Counted from the stretch's first letter, positions 30,171 to 38,426 are shown. The stretch: 48,702 nucleotides of DNA from Neisseria lactamica NS19 (GCA_000193795.2 AEPI01000077.1:1-48702); one strand, 5' to 3'. The notes: generated from the sequence alone by a model not told the origin. A program made the numbers and translations.

Positions 30171-30730
30171 CTTACGCTGATTTACTCCCACTCTACTATC
30201 CGCCCGTCAGCTATGACGTACGCGCTACGCATCAAGCAGCAGAGCGGCGTGCGGAAGCCGCCATATTCGACGGCGTGCAAACGCAGTCGGCACAGATGCT
30301 GGCTGCCGCCTACGCCCCCACTGCCGGCGGCAACATCACGCGCTGGGAGCGACTGATCGGCATCAATCCGCCGCAGCCCGACAACTACGCCCGCCGCGTA
30401 GCCGATGTGTTGGCCAAACTCAACGAGACCGGCGGCCTGAGCATCCCGTATTTCATCCGGCTGGCTGCCGCAGCCGGCTACACCATCACCATCAGCGAGC
30501 CGCAGCCTTTTCGTGCCGGCGTAAACCGCGCCGGCGACCGCCTCGCCCGCGAAGACATTATGTGGGTGTGGTGGGTGGACGTGTCCGCCCAATCGCAAAC
30601 CGTGTGGCGCTTCCGCGCCGGTGTCGGTACTGCCGGCAGCCGCTTGAGCCAATACAGCGACGCCGTGATCGAGAGCCTGTTCGACCGCCTCAAGCCCGCC
30701 CACACCGCTATCCGATTTACCTACCGATAA
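30167..30730 (+). CDS. DUF2313 / Mu gp48-like baseplate-tail protein
   Basis: 187 residues: MTYADLLPLYYPPVSYDVRA, WERLIGINPPQPDNYARRVA and the C-terminal RLKPAHTAIRFTYR, all typical of the DUF2313 (YmfQ-like) family. It links the baseplate to the tail fibre. It is followed by the fibre gene after 10 bp. Confidence 0.87.
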   Translation: MTYADLLPLYYPPVSYDVRATHQAAERRAEAAIFDGVQTQSAQMLAAAYAPTAGGNITRWERLIGINPPQPDNYARRVADVLAKLNETGGLSIPYFIRLAAAAGYTITISEPQPFRAGVNRAGDRLAREDIMWVWWVDVSAQSQTVWRFRAGVGTAGSRLSQYSDAVIESLFDRLKPAHTAIRFTYR

Positions 30731-30740
30731 GGACTAAACC

Positions 30741-32684
30741 ATGCACCCCATCGAAACCCCCGACAAGACCTTCCACGACGGCGACGGCGTGAGCGAGCTG
30801 GGCACCATCCTGCCCGCGTGGTGGCTCAACCAAGTGCAATCCGAGCTTCTGGCCGTGCTGACTGCAGCCGGTATCCGGCCGGATAAGTCGCAGTCTAATC
30901 AATTACTGGCAGCACTAAATAGGCTGGCTGTAGTTACCACCGCCAACCAAGAAATCACCGGCCAAAAAACCTTTACCGCCGAAACCCAATTCCAAAGCGG
31001 CATCCGGTTGTCCGCCAACCCGACGCACTGGAACGGCGGCTACAAAGCCTACATCGGTGCGGATAACGACAACGCCCACATCGTCTTCGGCGACGACACC
31101 CTGCGCCTGCACGGCGCAAACAACCGCATTTCCTACAACAACCACGACATCTTCCACCAAGCCAACAAACCGCGTTTTAACGAAGACATCGAAGGCAAGC
31201 CGAACACCCTGTCCGGATACGGCATCGGCAATTTCAAAGTAGAAACATTCCGGGGCGATTTGGACACCCTCAAAACAGACGGCATCTATTCCCTGCCGAC
31301 GGCGGTCGGCAGCTCCAACCTGCCCGTTGAAAACACCGCCTGCCATATCCAAGTCATCGCCGGCACGCAACCCGGCCGGTGCAGGCAGTTGGGCTATCCC
31401 GCCTATACGTCCGACGTGTACGAACGCCACCAAACCAGCAGCGCAAACGACGACTGGAGCCCGTGGAAAAAACTCAATTCGGACGGCATCCCCGTCGGCG
31501 CGATCGTGTCCTTTCCCAAAGCCGTACAAAACCCCGCAGGCTACCTCAAAGCAAACGGCACGACCTTTGCACAAAGCACCTTCCCCGACCTCTACCGCGC
31601 CTTGGGCAACTCAAACAGACTGCCCGATTTAAGCCGTACCGACATCGGCATCACCGCGTGGTTTCCGTCCGACCAAATCCCGACCGGCTGGCTGGCGTTT
31701 GACGACATCCGAGAGCGCGTAACCGAAACCGCTTATCCCGAACTTTACCGCCTGCTGGTTGCCAAATACGGAAGTATCCGAAACGTCCCGCAGGCGGAAG
31801 ACCGCTTTATCCGCAACGCCGGCAACGGCTTGGCAGTCGGAACGAAGCAGGAAGACGAAATCAAACGGCACACCCACAAAGTATTTTCACACTGGACAAA
31901 TCATCCGCACGCCGCCGCCCTCGGTTACGAAGACCACAACGAAAGGCAGAGAAGCGCGCTCGTATCGACGTGGACGGACGAAAATTTAAGCGACAACGGC
32001 TTTTTAACCCCGCGATTGGACAGCAAAATGGCGACAGGCGGCGACGAAAACCGCCCCAAAGCCCTGGTTTTAAAACTGTGCATCAAAGCCGCCGACACCT
32101 TGGGCGAAGCCGTGTTTTGGATAAAATCCCACGGCGAAACCGCCAACGCAGGCCAGCTGGACGCGGGCACGCTGGCGCAAAGCCTCCAAGACAAAGCCGA
32201 CCGCGCCCACACCCACACCGCCGACCAAATCCAAGGGCTGGATGAAAAAATCAGCGCGGCGGTTGGCGGCATTTTCGGCAACTCCGCCGCCCCGGCAGGC
32301 TGGCAAAAACTGCCCGGCGGCATCTTGATGCAATGGGGCAAAAACACCATCAACGGCGTTCACAGAAGCAACACCGTCTACTTCCCCGTTTCCTTCGGCG
32401 AAGTATGGAGCATCAGCACCGCCACGCATACGCCGAACAGCAATTTTTACGGAAATATGGCAGCCGGCGTAACCATCCGCAATTATTCGGAAAGCAGCAT
32501 CAATATCGACTATCACTCTTGCTATGAAAACGCAGGCGGCAGTGGCGTATCCGTCTCTTGGATAGCCATTGGCAAAGCCGCATCGGGAAACACCGCCGGC
32601 ACACCGGCAAGCCCCGGAGTGCCTGAAATCGACGAAGTAACCCGAAAGGCGATTGAAGAAGCATTAGCCGGCATCCGCCGATAA
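30741..32684 (+). CDS. Tail fibre protein with collar domain (Mu gpS-like)
   Basis: 647 residues. The N-terminus (MHPIETPDKTFHDGDGVSEL ... LPAWWLNQVQSELLAVLTAA) is the usual Mu-like fibre attachment module. The middle holds two collar-like stretches (IPVGAIVSFPKAV..GYLKANGTTF and IPTGWLAFDD) and a histidine-containing TKQEDEIKRHTHKVFSH. The end is beta-rich with WQKLPGGILMQWGK, the receptor-binding tip type. It determines host adsorption. Confidence 0.87.
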   Translation: MHPIETPDKTFHDGDGVSELGTILPAWWLNQVQSELLAVLTAAGIRPDKSQSNQLLAALNRLAVVTTANQEITGQKTFTAETQFQSGIRLSANPTHWNGGYKAYIGADNDNAHIVFGDDTLRLHGANNRISYNNHDIFHQANKPRFNEDIEGKPNTLSGYGIGNFKVETFRGDLDTLKTDGIYSLPTAVGSSNLPVENTACHIQVIAGTQPGRCRQLGYPAYTSDVYERHQTSSANDDWSPWKKLNSDGIPVGAIVSFPKAVQNPAGYLKANGTTFAQSTFPDLYRALGNSNRLPDLSRTDIGITAWFPSDQIPTGWLAFDDIRERVTETAYPELYRLLVAKYGSIRNVPQAEDRFIRNAGNGLAVGTKQEDEIKRHTHKVFSHWTNHPHAAALGYEDHNERQRSALVSTWTDENLSDNGFLTPRLDSKMATGGDENRPKALVLKLCIKAADTLGEAVFWIKSHGETANAGQLDAGTLAQSLQDKADRAHTHTADQIQGLDEKISAAVGGIFGNSAAPAGWQKLPGGILMQWGKNTINGVHRSNTVYFPVSFGEVWSISTATHTPNSNFYGNMAAGVTIRNYSESSINIDYHSCYENAGGSGVSVSWIAIGKAASGNTAGTPASPGVPEIDEVTRKAIEEALAGIRR

Positions 32685-32759
32685 GCACCGCCGCCCTTCA
32701 GACGGCATCGGACGCTTTCCGTCATTCCCACGGATTCGTTATTCCCGCCGCTTTCCGTC

Positions 32760-32932
32760 ATTCCCGCGAAAGCGGGAATCCGGAACCCCGACGTTAAGGC
32801 GGTTTATCGGAAAAAACAGAAACCCCTAAACCGTCATTCCCGCGAAAGCGGGAATCCGGAAACCCGACGCGGCAGGAATCCATCGGAAAAAAACAGAAAC
32901 CGAACGACCTAGATTCCCGCCTGCGCGGGAAT
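32760..32932. repeat. Cluster of three dRS3 repeats
   Basis: ATTCCCGCGAAAGCGGGAAT at 32760-32779 and 32836-32855, and ATTCCCGCCTGCGCGGGAAT at 32913-32932, separated by RS-type spacers. dRS3 are known insertion sites for neisserial filamentous phages. Here they lie within the Mu-like prophage cargo end. Confidence 0.92.
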
Positions 32933-33063
32933 GACGAGGGGCGGGGGAATGACGGAGACGGCGGAATGCCTAAGGGTTGGCGGGAATGACGAAAGCGGCG
33001 GATTGGCGAAAACGGCGGATTGGCAGGCTTCAGACGGCATCGGGCTTCAGACGGCATCGGCAA

Positions 33064-33092
33064 CAAAAAACCGCACGGGCAAACCGTGCGGC
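33064..33092 (-). terminator. Terminator of the brnT-brnA operon
   Basis: On the minus strand CCGCACGG pairs with CCGTGCGG over a short loop, followed by six T. It is 43 bases beyond the brnA stop. Confidence 0.8.
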
Positions 33093-33134
33093 AAAGGACG
33101 GCAGGGCGCGACCGGCAGGCAACGCCCGCCCCGA

Positions 33135-33446
33135 TTATTTCAGTTGGGCGACGTATTGGCGCAAAACCTCGTTGATGCGCGTCTGCCAACCCTTGCCGCC
33201 GGCGCGGAATTTTTCGACCACATCGGCGGACAAGCGTATGGTAACAACTTGCTTTATAGGCTTTTTTTGTTTGCCTCTCGTTAATTTACGGGGCATCAAC
33301 CCCTGATTTTCCATATCGGCTTGATGCGTTAATAAGGCATTCAGTAAATTTTGCGGCATAACATCTTCAATTGGTTTGAATTTGTCTAATTCTTCATCTG
33401 TAAATTCAAGGTTGAAGCGTTCGTTATCGCTGACGATGTTGTTCAT
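33135..33446 (-). CDS. brnA: BrnA antitoxin
   Basis: 103 residues. The C-terminal half has the ribbon-helix-helix of BrnA: KQVVTIRLSADVVEKFRAGG, then KGWQTRINEVLRQYV. The N-terminal half is acidic and binds the toxin. It overlaps the brnT 3' end by 23 bases and follows it, the brnT-brnA order usual for this type II system. BrnA with BrnT represses its own promoter; a long palindrome stands upstream of brnT. Confidence 0.88.
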   Translation of the reverse strand: MNNIVSDNERFNLEFTDEELDKFKPIEDVMPQNLLNALLTHQADMENQGLMPRKLTRGKQKKPIKQVVTIRLSADVVEKFRAGGKGWQTRINEVLRQYVAQLK

Positions 33447-33699
33447 ATTTTTTTACCTCTCGTTTGTTTGCTTTACGAAAGCTAATCACTCGTAAATGGG
33501 TTTTAGTCATCTTAAAACAAATAGCGTGAAGTCGATCATCCAGATAAGCAAGCGCATTCCAGCGGACTTCACCATAATCTGTGCGTTCATCTTTCCAGAT
33601 TAAAGCACTGTGCCATTGAAGATATTGGGCTTGTTCGAAAGGAAGCCCTCGCTCTTCGATATTGCGTTGATTTTTATCAGGGTCAAATTCAATTTTCAT
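33424..33699 (-). CDS. brnT: BrnT toxin (RelE-like ribonuclease)
   Basis: 91 residues. MKIEFDPDKNQRNIEERGLP then FEQAQYL, later ERTDYGEVRWNALAYLDDRL and LRVISFRKANKREVKKYEQ, are the BrnT hallmarks (FEWDxxKxxxNxxKHG-like opening, here with RN in place of the N..KHG, and RxISxRxAxxxE at the end). BrnT cleaves RNA and stops translation until it is bound by BrnA. As a cargo pair in the prophage right end it may stabilise the prophage or affect other phages. Confidence 0.88.
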   Translation of the reverse strand: MKIEFDPDKNQRNIEERGLPFEQAQYLQWHSALIWKDERTDYGEVRWNALAYLDDRLHAICFKMTKTHLRVISFRKANKREVKKYEQHRQR

Positions 33700-33706
33700 T
33701 GCGATT

Positions 33707-33733
33707 TATAATGTATTTTGTAAATACATTATA
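33707..33733. promoter_or_regulatory. Palindromic operator upstream of brnT
   Basis: TATAATGTATTT and AAATACATTATA form a perfect 12-bp inverted repeat with a three-base centre, ending 7 bases before the brnT ATG. TATAAT within it can serve as a -10. This fits binding of the BrnA ribbon-helix-helix dimer for self-repression. Confidence 0.75.
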
Positions 33734-33776
33734 GACGGCAAGAAAGAAAATGTAAATACAGAAAGGAAACCCCAAA

Positions 33777-34388
33777 ATGACCATCTATTTCAAAAACGGC
33801 TTTTACGACGACACCTTAGGCAGCGTCCCCGAAGGCGCGGTTGCCGTCGGCGGCGAAGAATACGCCGCCCTTTTGGCAGGACAGGCGCAGGGCGGGCAGA
33901 TTGCCGCCGACGCAGACGGCAAGCCCGTCCTCATCCCGCAGCCGCCGACCCCCGCCCACGAATTAAACCTTGAAACCATGACCTGGGAAATCGGCGAAGA
34001 ACAAGCCGCCGCCTATTTCGCCAAACAAAAAACCGCCCTGGCAAACCGCCTCGCGGAAAAGGCTGACGAACTCAAAAACAGCCTCTTGGCGGGCTATCCC
34101 CAAGTGGAAATCGACAGCTTTTACAGGCAGGAAAAAGAAGCCCTCGCCCGGCAGGCGGACAACAACGCCCCGACCCCGATGCTGGCGCAAATCGCTGCCG
34201 CAAGGGGCGTGGAACTTGACGTTTTGATTGGAAAGGTTATCGAAAAATCCGCCCGCTTAGCCGTTGCCGCCGGCGCGATTATCGGCAGGCGGCAACAGCT
34301 CGAAGACCGCTTGAACACCATCGAAACCGCGCCCGAATTGGACGCGCTGGAAAAGGAAATCGAAGAATGGACGCTGAATCTCGGATAA
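33777..34388 (+). CDS. Phage tail-fibre-assembly-like protein
   Basis: 203 residues: MTIYFKNGFYDDTLGSVPEG followed by AVAVGGEEYAALLAGQAQGG and, after an acidic linker, LNLETMTWEIGEEQAAAYFA and a helical C-terminal domain. The opening type, where a residue-by-residue fibre module is followed by a DUF4376-like helical domain, occurs in Mu-like phages next to the fibre. It is separated from the fibre gene here by the repeat cluster and brnTA. AAAGGAAAC is the ribosome site. Confidence 0.7.
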   Translation: MTIYFKNGFYDDTLGSVPEGAVAVGGEEYAALLAGQAQGGQIAADADGKPVLIPQPPTPAHELNLETMTWEIGEEQAAAYFAKQKTALANRLAEKADELKNSLLAGYPQVEIDSFYRQEKEALARQADNNAPTPMLAQIAAARGVELDVLIGKVIEKSARLAVAAGAIIGRRQQLEDRLNTIETAPELDALEKEIEEWTLNLG

Positions 34389-34409
34389 AAAAAATATGCC
34401 TACCACGTA

Positions 34410-34664
34410 TTGGTAGCCATAGACCAACTGTTCAACGCCCTCACGGGCGGCGCGGCGGACGAGACCCTGTCAAGCCGCACCTATCGCGGCGCACGGCTCG
34501 CCCCAAAGCCCAAAACCCGCTGGAAGGTTTTATATACCCTGATTAACGGCGTATTTTTCGACCGCCACCACTGCCGACAGGCGTATATCAGCGAACTGAA
34601 AGGCAGGCAGCACGACGCGCGGTTCAACCAAAGCCGCGCCTCCTGGGAAAAGGGGACGCGATGA
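34410..34664 (+). CDS. Small prophage protein of a family often labelled UvrD-like, start codon unclear
   Basis: 84 residues from the TTG at 34410. The frame without a stop extends back to the previous gene's TAA and reads KKYAYHVLVAIDQLFNAL, the usual N-terminus of this family, but no ATG is present in it. An A-rich run (GATAAAAAAAATATGCC) stands where ATGAAAAAA would be expected, so the start may have mutated. Central DETLSSRTYRGARLAPKPKT and FFDRHHCRQAYISEL are characteristic. Despite the usual database label, nothing resembles a helicase. Function unknown. Confidence 0.6.
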   Translation: MVAIDQLFNALTGGAADETLSSRTYRGARLAPKPKTRWKVLYTLINGVFFDRHHCRQAYISELKGRQHDARFNQSRASWEKGTR

Positions 34665-34884
34665 ACTACTTCGGCATGGTAGAGTTCCTGCGCCTGATGG
34701 CAATGGTGCGGCCGCCATTTGTCTTCTTCTCCGGCACCCTCAGCGAACTGCCTGCTTATCTTGACCTCGTGGCAGAACTGCGCCTGCCCGGATGGGAGCG
34801 TTTTGCAGGCAGCCAAACCTTGACTGTGAGCAGCACATCAACAGCAATTTAAGCTACGACGACCACCTGATTTATAAGTTCTGA
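34661..34884 (+). pseudogene. Frameshifted small prophage gene at the right end
   Basis: The ATG frame reads MNYFGMVEFLRLMAMVRPPF then VFFSGTLSELPAYLDLVAEL before ending at 34852. One frame over, beginning near CAAACCTTGACTG, NLDCEQHINSNLSYDDHLIY then KF continues to TGA at 34882-34884 and looks more natural than the zero-frame tail (SSTSTAI). A single-base change near 34815-34825 may have split the gene. Family unknown; the last gene before the prophage end. Confidence 0.4.
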
Positions 34885-34920
34885 CCGCAAGTAGCGTACT
34901 ACTTTTAAAGGCATAAGATA

Positions 34921-34951
34921 ATCCCCGTTTAACAGACCATTAAACGGGGAT
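34921..34951. terminator. Perfect inverted repeat near prophage right end
   Basis: ATCCCCGTTTAA and TTAAACGGGGAT, 12-bp arms, seven-base loop. No long T run follows, so it is a terminator or a barrier at the end of the late transcript. Confidence 0.6.
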
Positions 34952-34957
34952 AAATTT

Positions 34958-35026
34958 GTGCAAAAGCTGATACAATTTCCTACGCTTCGGCGGTGCAAAA
35001 GCTGCCGCCAATTTGTGCAAAAGCTG
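34958..35026. repeat. Mu right-end repeats (probable transposase binding sites)
   Basis: GTGCAAAAGCTG occurs at 34958-34969, 34993-35004 and 35015-35026. Mu ends contain three such sites for the transposase. They are just outside the last phage gene and ~100 bp from the ppx end, so the right attachment end is probably at about 35,035-35,060, with CACCTTACACA as a candidate tip. Confidence 0.6.
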
Positions 35027-35083
35027 CCGTCACCTTACACAGGGCAGATGTGCCGCGCATATCGGGATGTTGCGTGCAGGGAA

Positions 35084-35112
35084 ATGCCGTCTGAACATCA
35101 TTCAGACGGCAT
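35084..35112. terminator. Uptake-word terminator behind ppx
   Basis: ATGCCGTCTGAA (35084-35095) and its inverse TTCAGACGGCAT (35101-35112) form a hairpin. It is 15 bases beyond the original ppx stop and of the AT dialect, so it belongs to the chromosome. Confidence 0.8.
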
Positions 35113-35127
35113 TTGGTTTGTCAAGGT

Positions 35128-36636
35128 TCAGACGGCTTCAACTTTAAACGGCATATTGATTTTTTGCCATTGGACGCTTTCATATTCCAATGCGTCGGCA
35201 ATCAGGGGGTGGCGTTCCAGCCATTCCCTGCCAATACGCAGGATGAAGCCGCAGCTTTCCGTGTCCGTACGCAACTGCATATTTTTCGGGAAAGACAGGT
35301 CTTGGCGCGAACGGCAGAACAGTGCGGCAAGGCGCAGGGACAAAACGGCATACTACAGCATTTCATTGCCGCCGATAATGCCGCCCATTTTTTTCATATC
35401 GCCGCGATGACCGATGACCAGTTGGGCAAGTATGGTCTGTTCTTTGCGAGAAAAACCCGGCATATCGGCGTTTTCGAGGATATAGGCGGAATGCTTGTGA
35501 TAGCCGGTGTGGGCGATGTCCAAACCGATTTCGTGCAGCGCGGCGGCACGTCCGAGATACTGTTGCCACAAAGCAAGTTCTTGAACAGTAACGTTTTTGG
35601 CGTGGCAGAGGCTGTCCATAAAGGTTTGCGCGGTCTCAGCGGTGCGTTTCGCCTGATTGAGGCTGACGTGGTAGCGGTGTTGGAACTCGGCAACCGTCTG
35701 CCCGCGCATATCTTCGTTTAAACCGCGCCCGATCAAATCGTAGAACACGCCGTCGCGCAGGGCTGCCTCGGTTACGCCCATCCTGTCGAGTTTCATTTCC
35801 TCAAACGCCGCCATCATCACGGCAAGCCCGCCGGCAAAAACTTCGATGCGTTCCGGTTTCAGGTTTTCAAATTTGGCTTTTTTGACCGAACCGGCTTCGA
35901 TGATGCGTTCGGCGAGGGCGCGCATTCCTTTGTAGGTAATGTCCGCCTCTTGGGGCATTTCGGCGGCAAGCACATCGCGGATGGATTTTGCCGAACCCGA
36001 TGTGCCGACGGAGAAATCCCAGCCTTCGCGCCTCATATTTTTACTGATGCGCTGGATTTCGTTGCGGGCGGCGGAAATGGCGGCTTGAAAGTCTTTGGCG
36101 GTGATTTTGTTTTGGAAGAAGCGCAGGCTGTAGGTAACGCAGCCCAAGGGCAGGCTTTCGGTAATGTCGGGATTCAGCGTCGAACCGATGACAAATTCTG
36201 TCGAACCGCCGCCGATGTCGATAACCAGCATTTTGCCGCCGCCGGGGGGGAGGGTGTGGATCACGCCGGTATAAATCAGCCGCGCCTCTTCGCGTCCGGC
36301 GATGATTTCGATGGGGAAACCCAGTGCCGCTTCGGCTTTGGGAAGGAAATCTGCGATGTTTTTGGCAACGCGGAATGTATTGGTTGCCACGGCGCGTACC
36401 TGTTCAGGGCGGAAGCCGCGCAGGCGTTCGCCGAATTTTGCCAGACAGTCCAAAGCCTGTTCTTGGGAAGCGGCACTCAGGTTTTTCTGTTCGTCCAGTC
36501 CGGCGGCGAAGCGCACCATCTGTTTGAAGGAATCGATGACTTTCAACTGTCCGTTGTTATTTTCGCAAACCTGGAGGCGGAAACTGTTGGAACCCAAATC
36601 GACGGAGGCAAGGACGTTTGCGGGATTGGTGGTCAT
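35128..36636 (-). pseudogene. ppx: Exopolyphosphatase Ppx/GppA, interrupted by an amber codon
   Basis: The original gene is 502 codons from the ATG at 36636 (MTTNPANVLASVDLGSNSFR). Motifs of the ASKHA phosphatase fold are present: VDLGSNSFRLQ, VIDIGGGSTEFVIG and GTSGSAKSIRD. Reading continues to GGNEMLxYAVLSLRLAALFC and on to KINMPFKVEAV, but x is TAG (35353-35355), probably from TGG (Trp). The product would be 427 residues, missing the last ~74 of the C-terminal domain. Ppx removes phosphate from polyphosphate. A partially active short protein is possible, so the gene may be impaired and not null. Confidence 0.8.
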
Positions 36637-36758
36637 GGCGGATACCGGTGGGAAAAACGCAATGTTACTCTGACGGCGCAGGCGTTGACAATAAATGATG
36701 CGGCTGTTTTTGATTCTGCTCACAGATGTTGCCGACGGTATGTTTCCGACAGCAAAAA

Positions 36759-36792
36759 ATGCCGTCTGAAAAACGTTCGGACGGCATTTTTG
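36759..36792. terminator. Terminator between the Slam gene and ppx
   Basis: ATGCCGTCTGAA and the inverse TTCGGACGGCAT (one change) with T residues. It ends the Slam-type gene transcript on the minus strand. Confidence 0.75.
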
Positions 36793-36795
36793 CGC

Positions 36796-38313
36796 TTATT
36801 TGAAATCCTTTTCCACGCTCATGAAAATCTGCGTGTTTTTGCGTGTGTAAAAACTTTTCATATTGCTGTCGATTTTCAGATAGCGGAAATTGAGTTGCGG
36901 TGTAAAGCCCTTCCAAGAAATCTTGTCGTGCCACAACGACAGGTTTGCCTGATATTCGTGGTCTTTGCGCGGGAAGCGGTACACAATGGTCCCGGGTGCA
37001 TCAAAAGTCCTGCGTGTATAGCGCAGGTTTGCCCGCAGACCCAAGCCGCCGTCGAACGTTTTGACCGCGCCAACACGCAAACCCTTGCGGATGGAAGCCT
37101 GTTCCGCCTCTTTCGTCAAGTCGTGCGACCAGTCCGCACCGCCGTAAAGCAGCCAGTCTTTCGGCGCGGAATACATCAGCGTCGCGCCCGCCAGCGGCAT
37201 ATGGCTGTCGTATCGGGCGGCGGTGCGGTCTTCCTGATAACGCTTCCACATATTGCCCGCGTTCAGCGTCAGCCGCCAGCGTTCGCTCAAGCGTTGGGAG
37301 AAATCGGCATTGAAGCCGCCGACGAAATTGTATCGGCTGCCGCCTAAGAGGTTTTGCTCGACAAACGGCACGATGCCGAACGAGCGCGTTACCGAACGGT
37401 TTTTATAGCCGAACGACAGGCGCAGGCTCTGTTCGCTGAAATCTTTGTTATCCCAATAATGCACGCCGCCGCCGCTGATGTCGCCGTAGAGGAAATGATG
37501 CCCGCCCGCATTGATTTCGCGCGACACGCCCAAGCCGTAGCGCAAACCGTGTGCCTTTTGCGGCAGGCTGTCGGCGGTTTTCGTCCAGCTTCTGCCTGCA
37601 AATTCAATCGTTTTTTCGGACGAAGCGTTATTCACATTGTCCGTTTGTTCGTATTGCAGCGACACATCGGGCTTCCAGCCTTGAGCCTTGTCTATGGCGG
37701 CAAGATAGCGGTCGGCAAGCTGCTGCATCGGCGGCTGCAAATCGGGTTTCGCCCGATCCAATTCCGCCTTCGCCTCGCGGTACTGTTTGTTTTCAAACAG
37801 CATCACTCCCAAATCGAAACGCGGATACGCCAAATCGGGCTGTTGTGCCAAAATGCCGCGATACAAAGCCACCGCCTCGTTATGGCGCAACTGGCTGCGG
37901 CGCAAACCGCCCAGCGCGTAATCGTGCAGAACCGGATTGAAATCCGGCAGGACGCGATAGCTTTCCAGCAGCGTTTGCAGCGTGTCCCAATCTCGGGCGA
38001 CGACGGCGCGGTTGATCTGCTCTTCCAAACCCGCAAGAGAGGCATTGCCGTCTGAAACGGCTTCGGCAGCTTCCCCGGCTGCAATGGTTTCAGACGGCAC
38101 GGGCGCATCCGTACCGAAAGCCGCCTCGTTGGAAAACTTCTTATGTGTTGCCACAGGCTTGATTTCGGTCTCTTCCGACTCTCCGGCAGGCACTATCCTA
38201 TCGTCGAACTTGCCGTCCACGAACACCTGCTTCGACACGGGTATGGGCAAAACGGGCGTTTCGGCAACGGCCGCCGTCGGCATGGACAAAAGAAGCAAAG
38301 CAAATTTTTTCAT
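36796..38313 (-). CDS. slam2: Slam-type surface lipoprotein assembly modulator (Slam2-like)
   Basis: 505 residues. A signal peptide (MKKFALLLLSMPTAAVAE) is followed by an N-terminal periplasmic domain with TPR-like helices (RAVVARDWDTLQTLLESYRV, DYALGGLRRSQLRHNEAVAL, DLGVMLFENKQYREAKAELD) and a C-terminal DUF560 beta-barrel ending ...IFMSVEKDFK. Slam proteins carry lipoproteins across the outer membrane to the surface; meningococcal Slam1 serves TbpB, LbpB and fHbp, and Slam2 (this locus, as I recall) serves HpuA. The gene next to it encodes a lipoprotein, a likely client. Confidence 0.88.
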   Translation of the reverse strand: MKKFALLLLSMPTAAVAETPVLPIPVSKQVFVDGKFDDRIVPAGESEETEIKPVATHKKFSNEAAFGTDAPVPSETIAAGEAAEAVSDGNASLAGLEEQINRAVVARDWDTLQTLLESYRVLPDFNPVLHDYALGGLRRSQLRHNEAVALYRGILAQQPDLAYPRFDLGVMLFENKQYREAKAELDRAKPDLQPPMQQLADRYLAAIDKAQGWKPDVSLQYEQTDNVNNASSEKTIEFAGRSWTKTADSLPQKAHGLRYGLGVSREINAGGHHFLYGDISGGGVHYWDNKDFSEQSLRLSFGYKNRSVTRSFGIVPFVEQNLLGGSRYNFVGGFNADFSQRLSERWRLTLNAGNMWKRYQEDRTAARYDSHMPLAGATLMYSAPKDWLLYGGADWSHDLTKEAEQASIRKGLRVGAVKTFDGGLGLRANLRYTRRTFDAPGTIVYRFPRKDHEYQANLSLWHDKISWKGFTPQLNFRYLKIDSNMKSFYTRKNTQIFMSVEKDFK

Positions 38314-38373
38314 AAGTCAAACAGTTTCAGGGCAAGGGACTGGACGGGTAAACCGCGCAGTCAAATGGTCGAA

Positions 38374-38411
38374 ATGCCGTCTGAAAGACCGTTTCCAGTT
38401 TCAGACGGCAT
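38374..38411. terminator. Bidirectional uptake-word hairpin
   Basis: ATGCCGTCTGAA (38374) and TTCAGACGGCAT (38400) are the arms of a hairpin between the lipoprotein and Slam genes, which are both on the minus strand. Confidence 0.8.
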
Positions 38412-38426
38412 TTGTATCAGGCGGGA

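Larger units (their letters stand above)
32685..33134. other. Gene-free stretch between fibre gene and brnA
   Basis: 450 bases hold neisserial small repeats: three ATGCCGTCTGAA words on the minus strand (32698, 33029, 33046), three dRS3 copies and spacers with half-sites, and a minus-strand terminator. No convincing coding frame was seen. Confidence 0.7.

Noticed and set aside
35950..37347. Long plus-strand open frame of 465 codons
   Set aside because: It lies antisense to ppx and the Slam gene, both with clear motifs; composition follows GC-rich reverse frames.
37354..38055. Plus-strand open frame of 233 codons
   Set aside because: Antisense to the Slam gene; no domain pattern.
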